Source: Palsa-744 sp963734815
GTDB lineage: Bacteria; Actinomycetota; Thermoleophilia; Solirubrobacterales; Solirubrobacteraceae
Assembly (NCBI GenBank): GCA_963734815.1
Contig: CAVTIH010000001.1
Coordinates: forward strand, 310,001-374,000
DNA: 64,000 bases
Direction: 5' to 3'
Positions 26,200-34,469 of the stretch are shown here, one piece after another; position 1 is the stretch's first letter; every line of letters begins with the position of its first letter. A program made the translations under genes and the position numbers. The notes beneath the pieces are model-generated. The model searched no databases and was not told where the DNA came from. It was given only the letters and a program-made list of their open reading frames with translations.

Positions 26200-26682
26200 T
26201 CACAGGCCACCGCCGGAGGGGGTGACCATGTTGCCGGTGCCGTTGAACAGCACAAACCACACCGTGAACACCGCGGCGCAGATGGCGGCGGTGATCGCGA
26301 ACACGCGGCCCAGCACGCCGCTGCGCTGGTCGATGCCGGCGGCGCGCCGCACGAGGATCCACGCCTCGTCGAGGTTGCGCATGATCTTCAAAGCTCCGAA
26401 CAGCAGCGTGAACAGCCCCACGAACGCTGCCAGGATGCCGAGGCTGACACTGCCGGAGTGGTAGTTGACCTGCGCACCGATCCACAAGCAGGCGATCGGG
26501 ATCGGCCCCCAGCAGCAGAGGCTGAGTACCGTCATCATCGCCAGCATCGCGTCGGCCAGGCGCCGGTCGACGCGCTGGCGTGACTCACCGCCGCGCTCGG
26601 GTCTCCCGCGGTAGTGGACCGGAGCCGTGCCCGGCCTTCTGCCGACGAACAGGCCGCCGGTGTCGCTGGGATCGCTACGCAT
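26200..26682 (-). CDS. Small membrane protein of unknown function
   Basis: A 160-residue protein with a polar Arg-rich N-terminus (GRRPGTAPVHYRGRPERGG), then four probable membrane helices: LADAMLAMMTVLSLCCWGPI, VSLGILAAFVGLFTLLFGAL and FAITAAICAAVFTVWFVLF among them. It ends in a short Gly-rich tail. I do not recognise a named family. It sits between the aminotransferase and the acyl-CoA synthetase, all on the - strand. The AT-rich stretch 26683-26763 upstream probably contains its promoter (TATAGT-like box) and the end of the synthetase transcript. Confidence 0.7.
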   Translation of the reverse strand: MRSDPSDTGGLFVGRRPGTAPVHYRGRPERGGESRQRVDRRLADAMLAMMTVLSLCCWGPIPIACLWIGAQVNYHSGSVSLGILAAFVGLFTLLFGALKIMRNLDEAWILVRRAAGIDQRSGVLGRVFAITAAICAAVFTVWFVLFNGTGNMVTPSGGGL

Positions 26683-26763
26683 ATATCACCACGTGCATCT
26701 GTGTACTATATTACTAGCACTCTTTGGGGGTGGGCTGGTCGCCAATGGCATCTCGAATACAGC

Positions 26764-28704
26764 CTATCCACTCTCGTACAGCGAATCGAGAACTTCGGCG
26801 TACTTTTCTTCAACGATGTTGCGCTTCACCTTCAATGTCGGCGTCAGCTCGCCGCCGGCCTGCGAGAGATCGCACTCGAGGATCGCAAACTTCTTGACCT
26901 GCTCCACGTTGGCATAGCCCGCGTTCACGCGCTCCACTTCGCCGGCGATCAGCTCGTTGATCGCGGGCTCGCGGGCGAGCAGCGCCGGCTCCTGCGGCAG
27001 GTTGTGCTCGTTGGCGTAGCCGGCGATCTCCTCCTCGTCGAGCGTGATCAGCACCACCGGGTAGGGGCGCCGGTCGCCGTGCATCACGGCCTGGGAGATC
27101 CAGCGGCACTGCTTGAGGTCGTTCTCGATGTTGGCGGGCGTCAGGTTCTTGCCGCCGGCGGTGATGATGATGTCCTTCTTGCGCCCTGTGATCGAGAGGT
27201 AGCCGTCCCCGTCGAGCGAGCCGAGGTCGCCGGTGTGCAGCCAGCCATCCTCCACGGCGCCGAACGAGGCGTCGGCGTTGTGGTGGTAGCCCTCGAAGAT
27301 GTTGGCGCCCTTGATCAATATCTCGCCGTCGTCGGCGATCCGCAGCTGCACGCCCGGCAACGCGCGCCCGACGGTGCCGAAGCGGTGGTCCTCGATCGTG
27401 GAGGCGGTGGCGATCGTGGAGGTCTCGGTCATCCCGTACCCCTCCAGCACCGGCACGCCGCAGGCCCAGAAGAACTCGAGGATCTCGTGCGCGATCGGAG
27501 CGGCGCCGGTGGCGGCCTGGCGCATGCGCCCGCCGAAGATCGCGCGCACGTTTTTGAACAGTCCCTCGTCGGCCTCCTCGAACGGCGTGCGCAGCTCCTC
27601 GGGGATCGCTTCTTCGCGGGCGAGCATGTCGCGTACGCGCTTGCCCAGCTCGATCGCCGCCTCCGTGCGTGCCCGTTCCTCGGGCGGCTGTGCCTCGATC
27701 GCGCCGTGAGCGAGCGTGTAGATCTTCTCGAAGATTCGCGGCACCGAGGGCAGGAAGGTCGGTTTGACCTCCTGCAGCTCGCCGACGATCTGCTTGACGT
27801 CGCCCCCGAAGTAGGCGATCGTCGTGCCGCGGTCGATCGCCCCCAGCTGGATCAGCAGCGCGAACGCGTGCGCAAGCGGCAGGAACAGGTAGGTGACCTC
27901 GTCTTCGTGGATCTGCCCGATCTCGCGCACCATGTCCACGACGGCGCAGTAGTTGCCGTGCGAGAGCACGCACCCCTTCGGTGGCCCGGTGGTGCCGGAG
28001 GTGTAGATGAAGGTGTAGGGGTCCTCGGGCGTGAGTGCGGCGCGGCGGCGCTCGAGCGCCCGGGCGCCCCCCGCCTCGCCGTCGGCGTGCGCGCGCCCAC
28101 GGCCGCGGGCGCGCAACTGTGCCAATGGGATCGCCTCGATCGAGTGCGCCCGGTCCCCATCTGCCGTGGTGGAAGCTTCGGTGGTTGTGTTCTCTTCAGA
28201 GCCACTCCCATCCGCGTCGATCACCACCACCGTGCGAAGCTCCGGCAGGCGGTCGCGCACGGCGGCGACCTTGGTGAGCTGTTCGGCGTTCTCGCACACA
28301 ATCGCGCAGGCGCCGGAGTCGGAGATCACCCAGTGGCACTCCTCGGGGGAGTTGGTCTGGTAGACCGGCACCACCACCGCGCCGGCGGCGGTGATCGCCA
28401 GATCGGCGTATGTCCACTCCGGGCGCGTCCCCGCGAGGATGCACACTCGCTCACCCGGCTGGATGCCGAGGTCGAGCAGGCCGAGCGCGATTTCCTCCAC
28501 GATCTCACCGAGCTCGGCGTAGGTGACGTCCAGCCAGGCGCCACCCTGCTTGTGGCGGATTGCCACGTGCTCCCCAAACGATGTGACGGCGCGGGGGAGG
28601 AGCTCGGCGATCGTGTTCCCCGCCGGGGTCGGCGCAGTGGGTGGCCGCGGATCGTGCCCGACTGTCGACCCCGCTGCGGCCTGCTCTGCGGTACCTGCCT
28701 CCAT
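26764..28704 (-). CDS. Long-chain acyl-CoA synthetase (AMP-forming)
   Basis: ANL-superfamily ligase that activates fatty acids to acyl-CoA through an acyl-adenylate. Motifs: P-loop-like YTFIYTSGTTGPPKGC, GYGMTETSTIATAS, the hinge region TGDLGSLDGDGYLSITGRKKD and a C-terminal LTPTLKVKRN. The 646 residues are typical of FadD15/FACS. The start is ATG 28704 (MEAGTAEQ) behind GGAGGAG. The frame stays open to 29160, but that part only translates a DNA minisatellite and is unlikely to be made. A TetR regulator starts divergently about 400 bp away and may control it. A loop rich in Glu/Thr/Ala interrupts the N-domain. Confidence 0.93.
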   Translation of the reverse strand: MEAGTAEQAAAGSTVGHDPRPPTAPTPAGNTIAELLPRAVTSFGEHVAIRHKQGGAWLDVTYAELGEIVEEIALGLLDLGIQPGERVCILAGTRPEWTYADLAITAAGAVVVPVYQTNSPEECHWVISDSGACAIVCENAEQLTKVAAVRDRLPELRTVVVIDADGSGSEENTTTEASTTADGDRAHSIEAIPLAQLRARGRGRAHADGEAGGARALERRRAALTPEDPYTFIYTSGTTGPPKGCVLSHGNYCAVVDMVREIGQIHEDEVTYLFLPLAHAFALLIQLGAIDRGTTIAYFGGDVKQIVGELQEVKPTFLPSVPRIFEKIYTLAHGAIEAQPPEERARTEAAIELGKRVRDMLAREEAIPEELRTPFEEADEGLFKNVRAIFGGRMRQAATGAAPIAHEILEFFWACGVPVLEGYGMTETSTIATASTIEDHRFGTVGRALPGVQLRIADDGEILIKGANIFEGYHHNADASFGAVEDGWLHTGDLGSLDGDGYLSITGRKKDIIITAGGKNLTPANIENDLKQCRWISQAVMHGDRRPYPVVLITLDEEEIAGYANEHNLPQEPALLAREPAINELIAGEVERVNAGYANVEQVKKFAILECDLSQAGGELTPTLKVKRNIVEEKYAEVLDSLYESG

Positions 28705-28866
28705 GGCGCTCTCCTCCGACGGATTGGATGACCCTTCCGGTAACAGAGGATATTGCTTCGGGGGGGCTATTTGTTGCGGGCGACCCCGACCCCGGAGCAG
28801 CCGCTGGCCGGCGGGCCGCGAGGGTCGGACGACAATGGGGGTGGGCGCGAAGATGGGGGGTGTCGC

Positions 28867-29063
28867 AAACGCCACTGCGTCGGCGCACGCGTGTGCGTCC
28901 TCGTCAAACGCCACTGTCCCGGTGCATGCGTCTATGTCGAGGTCAAACGCCACCGCGTCGGCGCATGCGTCGACGTCAAACGCCACCGCGTTGGCGCATG
29001 CGTCGAGGTCAAACGCCACCGCGTTGGCGCATGCGTCGACGTCAAACGCCTCCCGCCTCAGTC
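28867..29063 (+). repeat. 33/39-bp minisatellite between divergent genes
   Basis: Five contiguous copies and a sixth partial one: 28867-28905 and 28906-28944 (39 bp each), then 28945-28977, 28978-29010 and 29011-29043 (33 bp each), then a partial copy at 29044. The consensus begins AAACGCCACCGCGTTGGCGC and ends ATGCGTCGACGTC, with palindromic GGCGCATGCG and GTCGAC cores. There are no unique spacers, so this is not CRISPR. It fills most of the 408-bp gap between the acyl-CoA synthetase and TetR starts. It could be a multi-site operator, or simply slippage-grown DNA. Confidence 0.85.
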
Positions 29064-29112
29064 GGTTACTCGCTAAAATACCCAAGTAGGAAAAAACTAC
29101 CAGAGTAGGAAG

Positions 29113-29766
29113 ATGTCTGCAAGCCCCCCCGCAGCAGCCTCGCGCGCTCGCGCCACGCACCTGGGCCCCGAACGCCGGCGACCCCTGATCTTGGACGTGG
29201 CGTTCGGGCTGTTCCTCGAGCGTGGCTACAAAGGCACCTCGATGGACGCGATCGCCCGTGCCGCAGGCGTGACCAAGCCGGTGGTCTATGCGTGCTTTGC
29301 CGGCAAGGCGGAGCTGTTCGGGGCTCTGCTCGACCGCGAGGAGCAGCGCATGTTTGCGCAGTTCGGCGCCGCGTTTGCGACGGGCGCTGAGCCCGGGGAC
29401 CTGGAGGCGATGCTGGTAGCCGGGTTCACCGCGATGCTCCAGGCTGTCAGCGATACGCCGGACACCTATCGCGTCGCCCTACTCGGCGGAGGGGATGCCG
29501 ACTCGTTGATCGACGCGCGCCTGCGGCGTGGACGCGAGTACTTGGTGGCCCAGCTCACCGAGATGGCGCGCCGTTGGTTGGAGGGGCGGATCCCCGCCCC
29601 GCGGCTCGACGGAAACGCTCAGTTTGCGGCGCACACGCTCGCGGGCGTTGGTGACGCGGGCTTGCGGATGATGCTCACCTCGCCGGATCAGTGGACACCG
29701 GAGGCTCTCGGCCAAGCCCTGGGGCGGTTCACCGCGGCGGGGTTTGCGGCGTTTGAGCAGGGATGA
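29113..29766 (+). CDS. TetR/AcrR-family transcriptional regulator
   Basis: A 217-residue repressor-type protein. The N-terminal helix-turn-helix is clear: ILDVAFGLFLERGYKGTSMDAIARAAGVTKPVVYACFAGKAELF. The C-terminal ligand domain is variable as usual. It is divergent from the acyl-CoA synthetase gene, a common arrangement for TetR regulators of fatty-acid metabolism, so acyl-CoA or a fatty acid may be the inducer (inference). Just upstream, CTAC-CAGA-GTAG and GTAG...CTAC inverted motifs (29086-29108) and a TAAAAT box (29074-29079) suggest an autoregulated promoter. Confidence 0.9.
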   Translation: MSASPPAAASRARATHLGPERRRPLILDVAFGLFLERGYKGTSMDAIARAAGVTKPVVYACFAGKAELFGALLDREEQRMFAQFGAAFATGAEPGDLEAMLVAGFTAMLQAVSDTPDTYRVALLGGGDADSLIDARLRRGREYLVAQLTEMARRWLEGRIPAPRLDGNAQFAAHTLAGVGDAGLRMMLTSPDQWTPEALGQALGRFTAAGFAAFEQG

Positions 29767-29786
29767 GTGAGCGTGGGGCGAGCGGG

Positions 29787-29972
29787 TCAGCCCTTCAGCG
29801 CCACGGGACGCTGCGCCGGCGATGCGCCCTGGCGCAGGCTGGCAAGGAACAGGCTCTTGTCGATGCGTCCCTTGAAGATCGGAACCCCCAGCTCCATGCA
29901 TTTCGAGAGGACCTCTTTGCGTCCCAGCCCGGCCTCGCGGGCAAGCTCAGTGGGCGTCAAGTGGTTGGCCAT
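29787..29972 (-). CDS. Small HTH/IF2_N-like protein
   Basis: A 61-residue protein starting MANHLTPTELAREAGLGRKE. The ATG at 29972 has AAGGAG six bases upstream, while the in-frame ATG at 29978 is directly against that site. The helical pattern LAREAGLGRKEVLSKCMELGVPIFKGR resembles small winged HTH domains and also the IF2 N-terminal mini-domain (LAKELGVSSKELLEKLKELG type). It could bind DNA or RNA. It is convergent with tetR, its stop 21 bases from that gene's stop. No partner gene is evident. Confidence 0.65.
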   Translation of the reverse strand: MANHLTPTELAREAGLGRKEVLSKCMELGVPIFKGRIDKSLFLASLRQGASPAQRPVALKG

Positions 29973-30063
29973 CGGCATCTCCTTGAGTGGGGGGAGGGGG
30001 AGAAGAAGACTACGTGTACATATAGCGCCGCCGGCGGACGTTGGCAAGCCCGGATTTCCACTC

Positions 30064-30828
30064 TCACACAGGGTTGGGAATGTCCACGAAGACGTGACGC
30101 ACTCCGAAGTGCTCGCTCAGGTGCTCCCCCAGGCGTCGCACCCCGAACGTCTCGGTCGCATAGTGGCCGGCGGCGATGAAGTGCACCCCCGCCTCGCGTG
30201 CCTGCGCCATCACGCGCTCGGCCGGTTCCCCGGTGAGGAAAGCGTCGGCTCCGGCGGCGATTGCATCCGCGAGGTGGTCGGCACCACCGCCGCTGACGAT
30301 CCCCAGCCGCCTCACCAGCGGGGGGCCGCAGTCGAATGCGAGCGGCGTGCGCGCGGTGACCCGCTCGACGCGGGTTAGGAGCTCCGCGACGGGCAGGCCC
30401 GCGCCGGGGAACTGCGCGAGGCACCCGATCGGTGTGCCACGGTGGGGCGCGAACGGCGCGAGCGGCTCGGCCTGCAGCGCGCATGCGAGCAGCGCGTTGT
30501 TCCCGACTTCGGGGTGGGCGTCGAGCGGCAGGTGGTAGGCCAGCAGCGAGATGTCGGCGGCGAACAGCACCCGCAGTCGCCGTGCCAGCGCGGCGTCGAT
30601 CGGTCCGGGGCCCGAGCCCCAGAAGAGTCCGTGGTGGGCCACCACCAGCTCGGCCCCCTCCGCGCGGGCGCGCTCGAACAACTCCAGCTGGGCGGTTACG
30701 CCCGTGGCGACCGTGGTCACCTGCTCCGCGCCGGGCACCTGCAGCCCGTTGGGCCCGTAGTCAGCGAAGCGCGCGGGTTCCAGCAGGCGGTCCAGCTCCG
30801 TCACGATGTCCTGCAGCCGGGTGGGCAC
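30064..30828 (-). CDS. Nif3-like dinuclear metal centre protein
   Basis: NIF3/YbgI (DUF34) family, 254 residues, normal for the short form. The metal ligands are visible: VVAHHGLFWG, AYHLPLDAHPEVGNN and the C-terminal IAAGHYATETFGV. GLQVPG near the N-terminus and SGGGADHL are also family signatures. Members are often called GTP cyclohydrolase I type 2, but their in vivo role is unsettled. It stands alone on the - strand with 265 bp of nondescript GC-rich DNA between its start and the tRNA-Pro gene. Confidence 0.92.
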   Translation of the reverse strand: MPTRLQDIVTELDRLLEPARFADYGPNGLQVPGAEQVTTVATGVTAQLELFERARAEGAELVVAHHGLFWGSGPGPIDAALARRLRVLFAADISLLAYHLPLDAHPEVGNNALLACALQAEPLAPFAPHRGTPIGCLAQFPGAGLPVAELLTRVERVTARTPLAFDCGPPLVRRLGIVSGGGADHLADAIAAGADAFLTGEPAERVMAQAREAGVHFIAAGHYATETFGVRRLGEHLSEHFGVRHVFVDIPNPV

Positions 30829-31093
30829 GGGGCGAGGATAGTGGGCTGAGGGCGCTGGGTGTGGGCCGCGGGCCGGGTGGGGCGGCGCACGGACCCGACC
30901 TAGTGCAGGTTGCGGGGCCCGAGGGTTTAGGCGCGATGGGCCGGGTCAGTCTGCTTCGACGGTGGGCCACCAGAGCTGGGCGGCGACTGGCTCAGGGAGT
31001 GGGCCGGCTGGCACGCGGGGTTGGCCGGCAAACGCGGGGGTGATCGCGTCGCGCCGACGCAGGCGGCGCGGTATGGGATACTGGAGTCTGCGT

Positions 31094-31167
31094 CGGGGCG
31101 TGGCGCAGCCTGGTAGCGCGCGCCGTTCGGGTCGGCGAGGTCCCCAGTTCGAATCTGGGCGCCCCGA
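31094..31167 (+). tRNA. tRNA-Pro, anticodon CGG
   Basis: The cloverleaf closes fully. Acceptor CGGGGCG pairs with CGCCCCG. The D arm is GCGC-AGCCTGGTA-GCGC. The anticodon stem CGCCG/CGGCG has loop TTCGGGT, which gives anticodon CGG (reads CCG). The T arm is CCCAG-TTCGAAT-CTGGG. The discriminator is A and CCA is not encoded. GATACT about 15 bases upstream could be its -10. The 3' end borders an accessory island, a common integration position. Confidence 0.95.
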
Positions 31168-31263
31168 TATGACAGTTGTCTGCGAATAGGTGCGAACACA
31201 AAGCGCATGAGGGCGAACTGGCTCGAAGCCCGTCAGCCCTCGTGGGGGCGTTTGCGGTTTGGT

Positions 31264-31471
31264 CTAGGGGTTCCTTGCTGCCGAGCCATCGCGCTCCTGT
31301 AGCCAGGTCTCGACTTCGGAGATGCGGTAGCGGTTCATGCCGCCGGTGTGCAGGTGGGGGAGGCCGACTTGCTGCTGAGACTCGATCCAGCGTCGCGTGA
31401 CGGCTAGGTGGTCGGCGAGCTGCTTGCTTGGTCACCCATGGCTCGGGTTGTTCTGGGGGTTTGTAGTGCAT
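31264..31471 (-). pseudogene. Excisionase-like HTH protein, frameshifted
   Basis: Read from ATG 31471, the peptide MHYKPPEQPEPWVTKQ is followed by nonsense. If one of two tandem CTTG copies (31423-31430) is removed, the reading continues as QLADHLAVTRRWIESQQQVG, then GGMNRYRISEVETWLQERDG to a stop at 31264. This is the HTH_17/excisionase pattern: helix-turn-helix, a wing ending in R-Y-R-I, and an E-x-W-L helix. A recombination directionality factor next to a tRNA suggests the remains of an integrated element; no integrase gene is in the window. Confidence 0.7.
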
Positions 31472-31684
31472 GGTCGCCGATCAGAGCAGACCTCGGCGGC
31501 GATCTCAAGAGCAGTCACCGTCACCACGCTCCTACTCGCTAGCTTCCCACGCGTGAACCAAGTCCCTAGGAGGGATCGGCGAAACTCGGGGGGCCTGTCA
31601 TAGCGCCAGTCCTACCGGCGGCGTCGGGAGCGGCACCCCAAGATCGGCCGTCGCGTACCCCACGGGTGAGAGCCGATGAGCTGG

Positions 31685-32602
31685 CTAGACCGCCGCGAGG
31701 ATGTCGTTGACCGTCTCGCGAAGGCTGCTGAGCGTCTGAAGAACGCTCCCCCCATAGGCTGGCGCCCCCTCACTGAACGCTACATCGACGGCGAGGTCAG
31801 GATTCATGTGCATCTGCGGCAGGCTCACGGTCTTAATGGGCATGAGGGTCGTCTCGCTGCTGTCGGGACTGCCGTACACCTGAACGACCGGCTCGGTAAG
31901 CGTTCCATCGGGACGCCTGAGCATCCGAGCGCGACCGATCTCTGTTGGACCTACGAGTGGCCCCGGCGCGCGCTTGGAGACGACCTCGAACTCGATGTGT
32001 GGCATACCTGGGAAGGCTTCTACCGAGAACACATCACGGACCTCGATGGTCGCATTGACCAGATGAAGATGGCGGTGCTTGTCGATGTTCCAGAGTTCAT
32101 CGAGCACGGCGAGGGGTTCACGATCGGGGGGATTCTTCCCACCGAAGTACGGCTGAAACTGCTCAAGAACTGTTTTGAGTGCGGGGTCTGTCGCCCACAT
32201 CCTGCTGCCCCATTGGCCGCCCCAGTCCTTGGCGTCCCGGCAGATCGGGAAGGCGACACCTCGCCATCGATCCCCCCTCGGGATCGGGTCGGCCGGTGGA
32301 TGATTTCCGAGGGTGGCTTGGTATGCGACGCTGAGGCTCCAGGCAATCTGGTCGAGCGCGGAGCGCAGCCCATGCGCGATGTCACCGATGATCGGGGTCC
32401 ATTTGAGCGAGGGGGGCTCTTCGCTGGCCTCAGCGAAGATGATGACCTCGTCGTGGTTGGCAGCGCCCCCCGGCTCGCTCCAAAATGCTGGCTGGGCTTC
32501 AACTCTGTAGGCATCCTCTCCGAAAGCTCGGATCATCCGGGACAGCGAGCCAATGTGTTCATCCGCCCGCTCTAACTTGGCTTGTGGATCTGGCAATGCC
32601 AT
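31685..32602 (-). CDS. Conserved hypothetical protein with GLRSALDQIAW motif
   Basis: A 305-residue soluble protein. The N-terminal third has KLERADEHIGSLSRMIRAF and an RVEAQPAFWSEPGG strand. The most family-like part is PIIGDIAHGLRSALDQIAWSLS, a helix motif I associate with a recurrent but unnamed actinobacterial protein family. LDELWNIDKHRHLHLVNATIEV follows. No catalytic motif, signal peptide or membrane segment. Its start lies about 20 bases from the left end of the transposase unit, so its native promoter may have been displaced. Base composition is slightly less GC-rich than the core genes. Confidence 0.7.
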   Translation of the reverse strand: MALPDPQAKLERADEHIGSLSRMIRAFGEDAYRVEAQPAFWSEPGGAANHDEVIIFAEASEEPPSLKWTPIIGDIAHGLRSALDQIAWSLSVAYQATLGNHPPADPIPRGDRWRGVAFPICRDAKDWGGQWGSRMWATDPALKTVLEQFQPYFGGKNPPDREPLAVLDELWNIDKHRHLHLVNATIEVRDVFSVEAFPGMPHIEFEVVSKRAPGPLVGPTEIGRARMLRRPDGTLTEPVVQVYGSPDSSETTLMPIKTVSLPQMHMNPDLAVDVAFSEGAPAYGGSVLQTLSSLRETVNDILAAV

Positions 32603-32645
32603 GTGTTGCGGCTATTTCTACACGACCTGTGCTGCTGGCGTCCGA

Positions 32646-33752
32646 TCACGCCCGGCTCAACGCGCTCGAAAGCTGGGCGAGGATCGTGAGGTTCGCGTGA
32701 AGCCGCACGCGCTCGATCCTGCGCACACGGAGCGGCGCGAGGCTCCATTCGTTCTTCAGCCGCCCGAATGCGCGCTCGACGGACGCGCGGCCCCTGTAAA
32801 GGCCACGCCACCGCAGCGTCTCGCGCGGGACGAGGGGATGGAGGCGGTCGGCCTTGATCCACACCGATGCGGGCTTGCACTCCCCGGTCGGGCAGCGCCA
32901 CTTGCACGCCCCACGCTTCTGGTCGGCCCCGGCGAACCGCCACTCTCCATGCTCGCAGGTAGGCGGCTTGTGGTCGCCTCGCTTGACGGCCGGAGTCTTG
33001 CGCAGCGCGACCACCGGCAGCACCCCCCTGTCGGTGCAGGCGTCGTACACGGGGGCGTTGTCGTACCCCTTGTCCATCGCACACGTCTCAGGGTCGATCC
33101 CCAGCCCGTGCAGCTTGTCGAGCAGCGGTCCGACGGTCGGCCCTTCGTTCGCCTTCCCGGTCTCCACCTGCCACGCGAGGGGAAGATCGGTCTTGGAGCA
33201 GACGGCCATGTGGATGCGGTACCCGTAGAACCCGCCGCCCTTCCGGGTGGAGACCGCCGAGCGGTGGCCCCACGAAGCGTCGGGATCGCTGTATTTCTCG
33301 CGTTCCGGTCCGCCCTTGTACTTGTAGCGCTGCCCGTTCGCGTACGCCGGCATGTCCGAGGCGTCGATCGCCACATCCCAGCCGAGCAGCGGGTTGGACT
33401 TCTTCAGCGCGCGGACGACGGAGGCAATGCACTCCTCCAGCATGGTCGCATGCCCGCGCAGCTTGCGCGTGAAGCGGTAACACGCATCGATCGAAGGCAC
33501 CGCGCCCTCGGGGGCGATCACGGCCGCGAGCGCAGGGTGCTCACGCACAAGCCGTACGGTGCGCGTCCACGTCGGCAGCGCGTAGAGCGACTTGGCGAGC
33601 GCCATGCCCACCATGCTGCGCAGCGGGTAGCCGGGACGCCCGGTTTCGCGGGTGGTCTGAAGCTCATCGATGAGGCGGGAGACCTCCGGTGAGGCGAGGA
33701 TGGTTCGGAGGTCTTCGGCGACGGATCGCCGTGGTACTTTTGGCGTGGTCAT
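32646..33752 (-). CDS. DDE transposase (IS1182/IS5-like)
   Basis: A 368-residue transposase, apparently intact. The N-terminal part (RPGYPLRSMVGMALAKSLYAL, SIDACYRFTRKLRGH) is the DUF772-like DNA-binding region. The RNase H core shows DVAIDASDMPAYANG (first Asp), CAMDKGYDNAPVYDAC (second Asp) and YRGRASVERAFGRLKNEW with the catalytic Glu and following Arg/Lys. A four-Cys stretch (CEHGEWRF to CPTGEC) could bind zinc. It lies on the - strand within the inverted-repeat-bounded segment and may mobilise it. Confidence 0.9.
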   Translation of the reverse strand: MTTPKVPRRSVAEDLRTILASPEVSRLIDELQTTRETGRPGYPLRSMVGMALAKSLYALPTWTRTVRLVREHPALAAVIAPEGAVPSIDACYRFTRKLRGHATMLEECIASVVRALKKSNPLLGWDVAIDASDMPAYANGQRYKYKGGPEREKYSDPDASWGHRSAVSTRKGGGFYGYRIHMAVCSKTDLPLAWQVETGKANEGPTVGPLLDKLHGLGIDPETCAMDKGYDNAPVYDACTDRGVLPVVALRKTPAVKRGDHKPPTCEHGEWRFAGADQKRGACKWRCPTGECKPASVWIKADRLHPLVPRETLRWRGLYRGRASVERAFGRLKNEWSLAPLRVRRIERVRLHANLTILAQLSSALSRA

Positions 33753-33774
33753 GGAGCGCTATCTCCTTGATCCT

Positions 33775-33811
33775 GACCCCCGGACGTTGGCGCGTCGCGG
33801 GGGTCGTTTTT
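33775..33811 (+). terminator. GACCCCCG hairpin with T-run
   Basis: GACCCCCG (33775-33782) pairs with CGGGGGTC (33798-33805); a 15-base loop intervenes, and GTTTTT follows. It would act on + strand transcription, upstream of the transposase start and before the + strand gene at 33889. The same two arms recur at 35033-35040 and 35058-35065, there without T-run and with an inner CCGG pair. The repetition suggests a shared element-specific signal. Confidence 0.5.
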
Positions 33812-33888
33812 AGCTTCCTTACAAGGAAAACTACAGGTCGTATCGGACGGAAAAACCGTGCTTGGCAGCCATCCGCGATGATGCTGCG

Positions 33889-34428
33889 ATGCGGCGGGCG
33901 GCACGCGAGCTTTGGGAGATTTCCAAGATTTGGTGGCTCATTGTGCCTGGTGGTGCGCTTGGTGCCGTTGCCATCGTCCAGGCAATCAAGGGTTCGCCTG
34001 GCAAGTCGGTGTGGTTCTGGGGGTTCTGGGCGATGACGGCCGTTGCCTTCGCACTGGCATGGCGCCTACGCCGAGTTGTGCACGAGCGCGATCAGGCCAT
34101 ACAGGACCTCGAAGCCGAGCACAGCGCCGAGGCAACTGCGCGGCGCCTTGGCGAACTGGCAGACGAGGCGGTGCTAATCCGGGAAGAGATACCGGACGGA
34201 AACGACTGGGGCGATGTGGGGCCGGCCCAGATTGTCACGACCTTGGAGCACTGGCAGGCTCGCGTGGAGTCAGAGATTCGACGCTATGCGAAAGAACATC
34301 TGGATTACTGGCGTGAGAACCCTGACTGGCTTGAGACCAACACCTTCCTCACGCCTGAGGTGTGCCGACGGTTTGTCGATTACAAAGTTGCCAGGGCTCG
34401 GCACGTCGCTTCGGAGCTTGGTAAGTGA
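33889..34428 (+). CDS. Hypothetical two-helix membrane protein with coiled coil
   Basis: From ATG 33889 (MRRAARELWEISKIWWL) the protein has 179 residues; a TTG at 33862 would add nine. Two close membrane helices (ISKIWWLIVPGGALGAVAIV and VWFWGFWAMTAVAFALAW) are followed by a basic patch and a likely coiled coil (RRVVHERDQAIQDLEAEH). A soluble helical C-terminus rich in Trp and acidic residues ends it. I do not recognise a family. The topology, with a large cytosolic domain, would suit a sensor or effector protein, but nothing shows this directly. Confidence 0.6.
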   Translation: MRRAARELWEISKIWWLIVPGGALGAVAIVQAIKGSPGKSVWFWGFWAMTAVAFALAWRLRRVVHERDQAIQDLEAEHSAEATARRLGELADEAVLIREEIPDGNDWGDVGPAQIVTTLEHWQARVESEIRRYAKEHLDYWRENPDWLETNTFLTPEVCRRFVDYKVARARHVASELGK

Positions 34429-34469
34429 TGAGCGCCACGCCCAGCCCTGCGGTGTGGCGCCCCCAGCGG

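Larger units (their letters stand above)
32622..33841 (-). mobile_element. Probable IS1182/IS5-type insertion sequence
   Basis: The transposase gene 32646-33752 is flanked by short inverted ACGACCTGT (32622-32630) and ACAGGTCGT (33833-33841). These nine-base ends are short and no target duplication is seen, so the limits are tentative. Alternatively, this transposase belongs to the larger 31565-35149 segment, whose 21-bp terminal repeats are much better. The right end contains a GACCCCCG/CGGGGGTC hairpin followed by T5. Confidence 0.45.

Noticed and set aside
26614..28731. 705-codon + strand open frame
   Set aside because: Antisense to the acyl-CoA synthetase, whose motifs are complete on the - strand.
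28867..29063. Possible CRISPR array
   Set aside because: Units are contiguous (33 or 39 bp) and have no spacers between them.
28705..29160. N-terminal extension of the acyl-CoA synthetase (DACANAVAF repeats)
   Set aside because: Encoded wholly by the minisatellite and spacer; ATG 28704 has a strong GGAGGAG site and gives the normal length.
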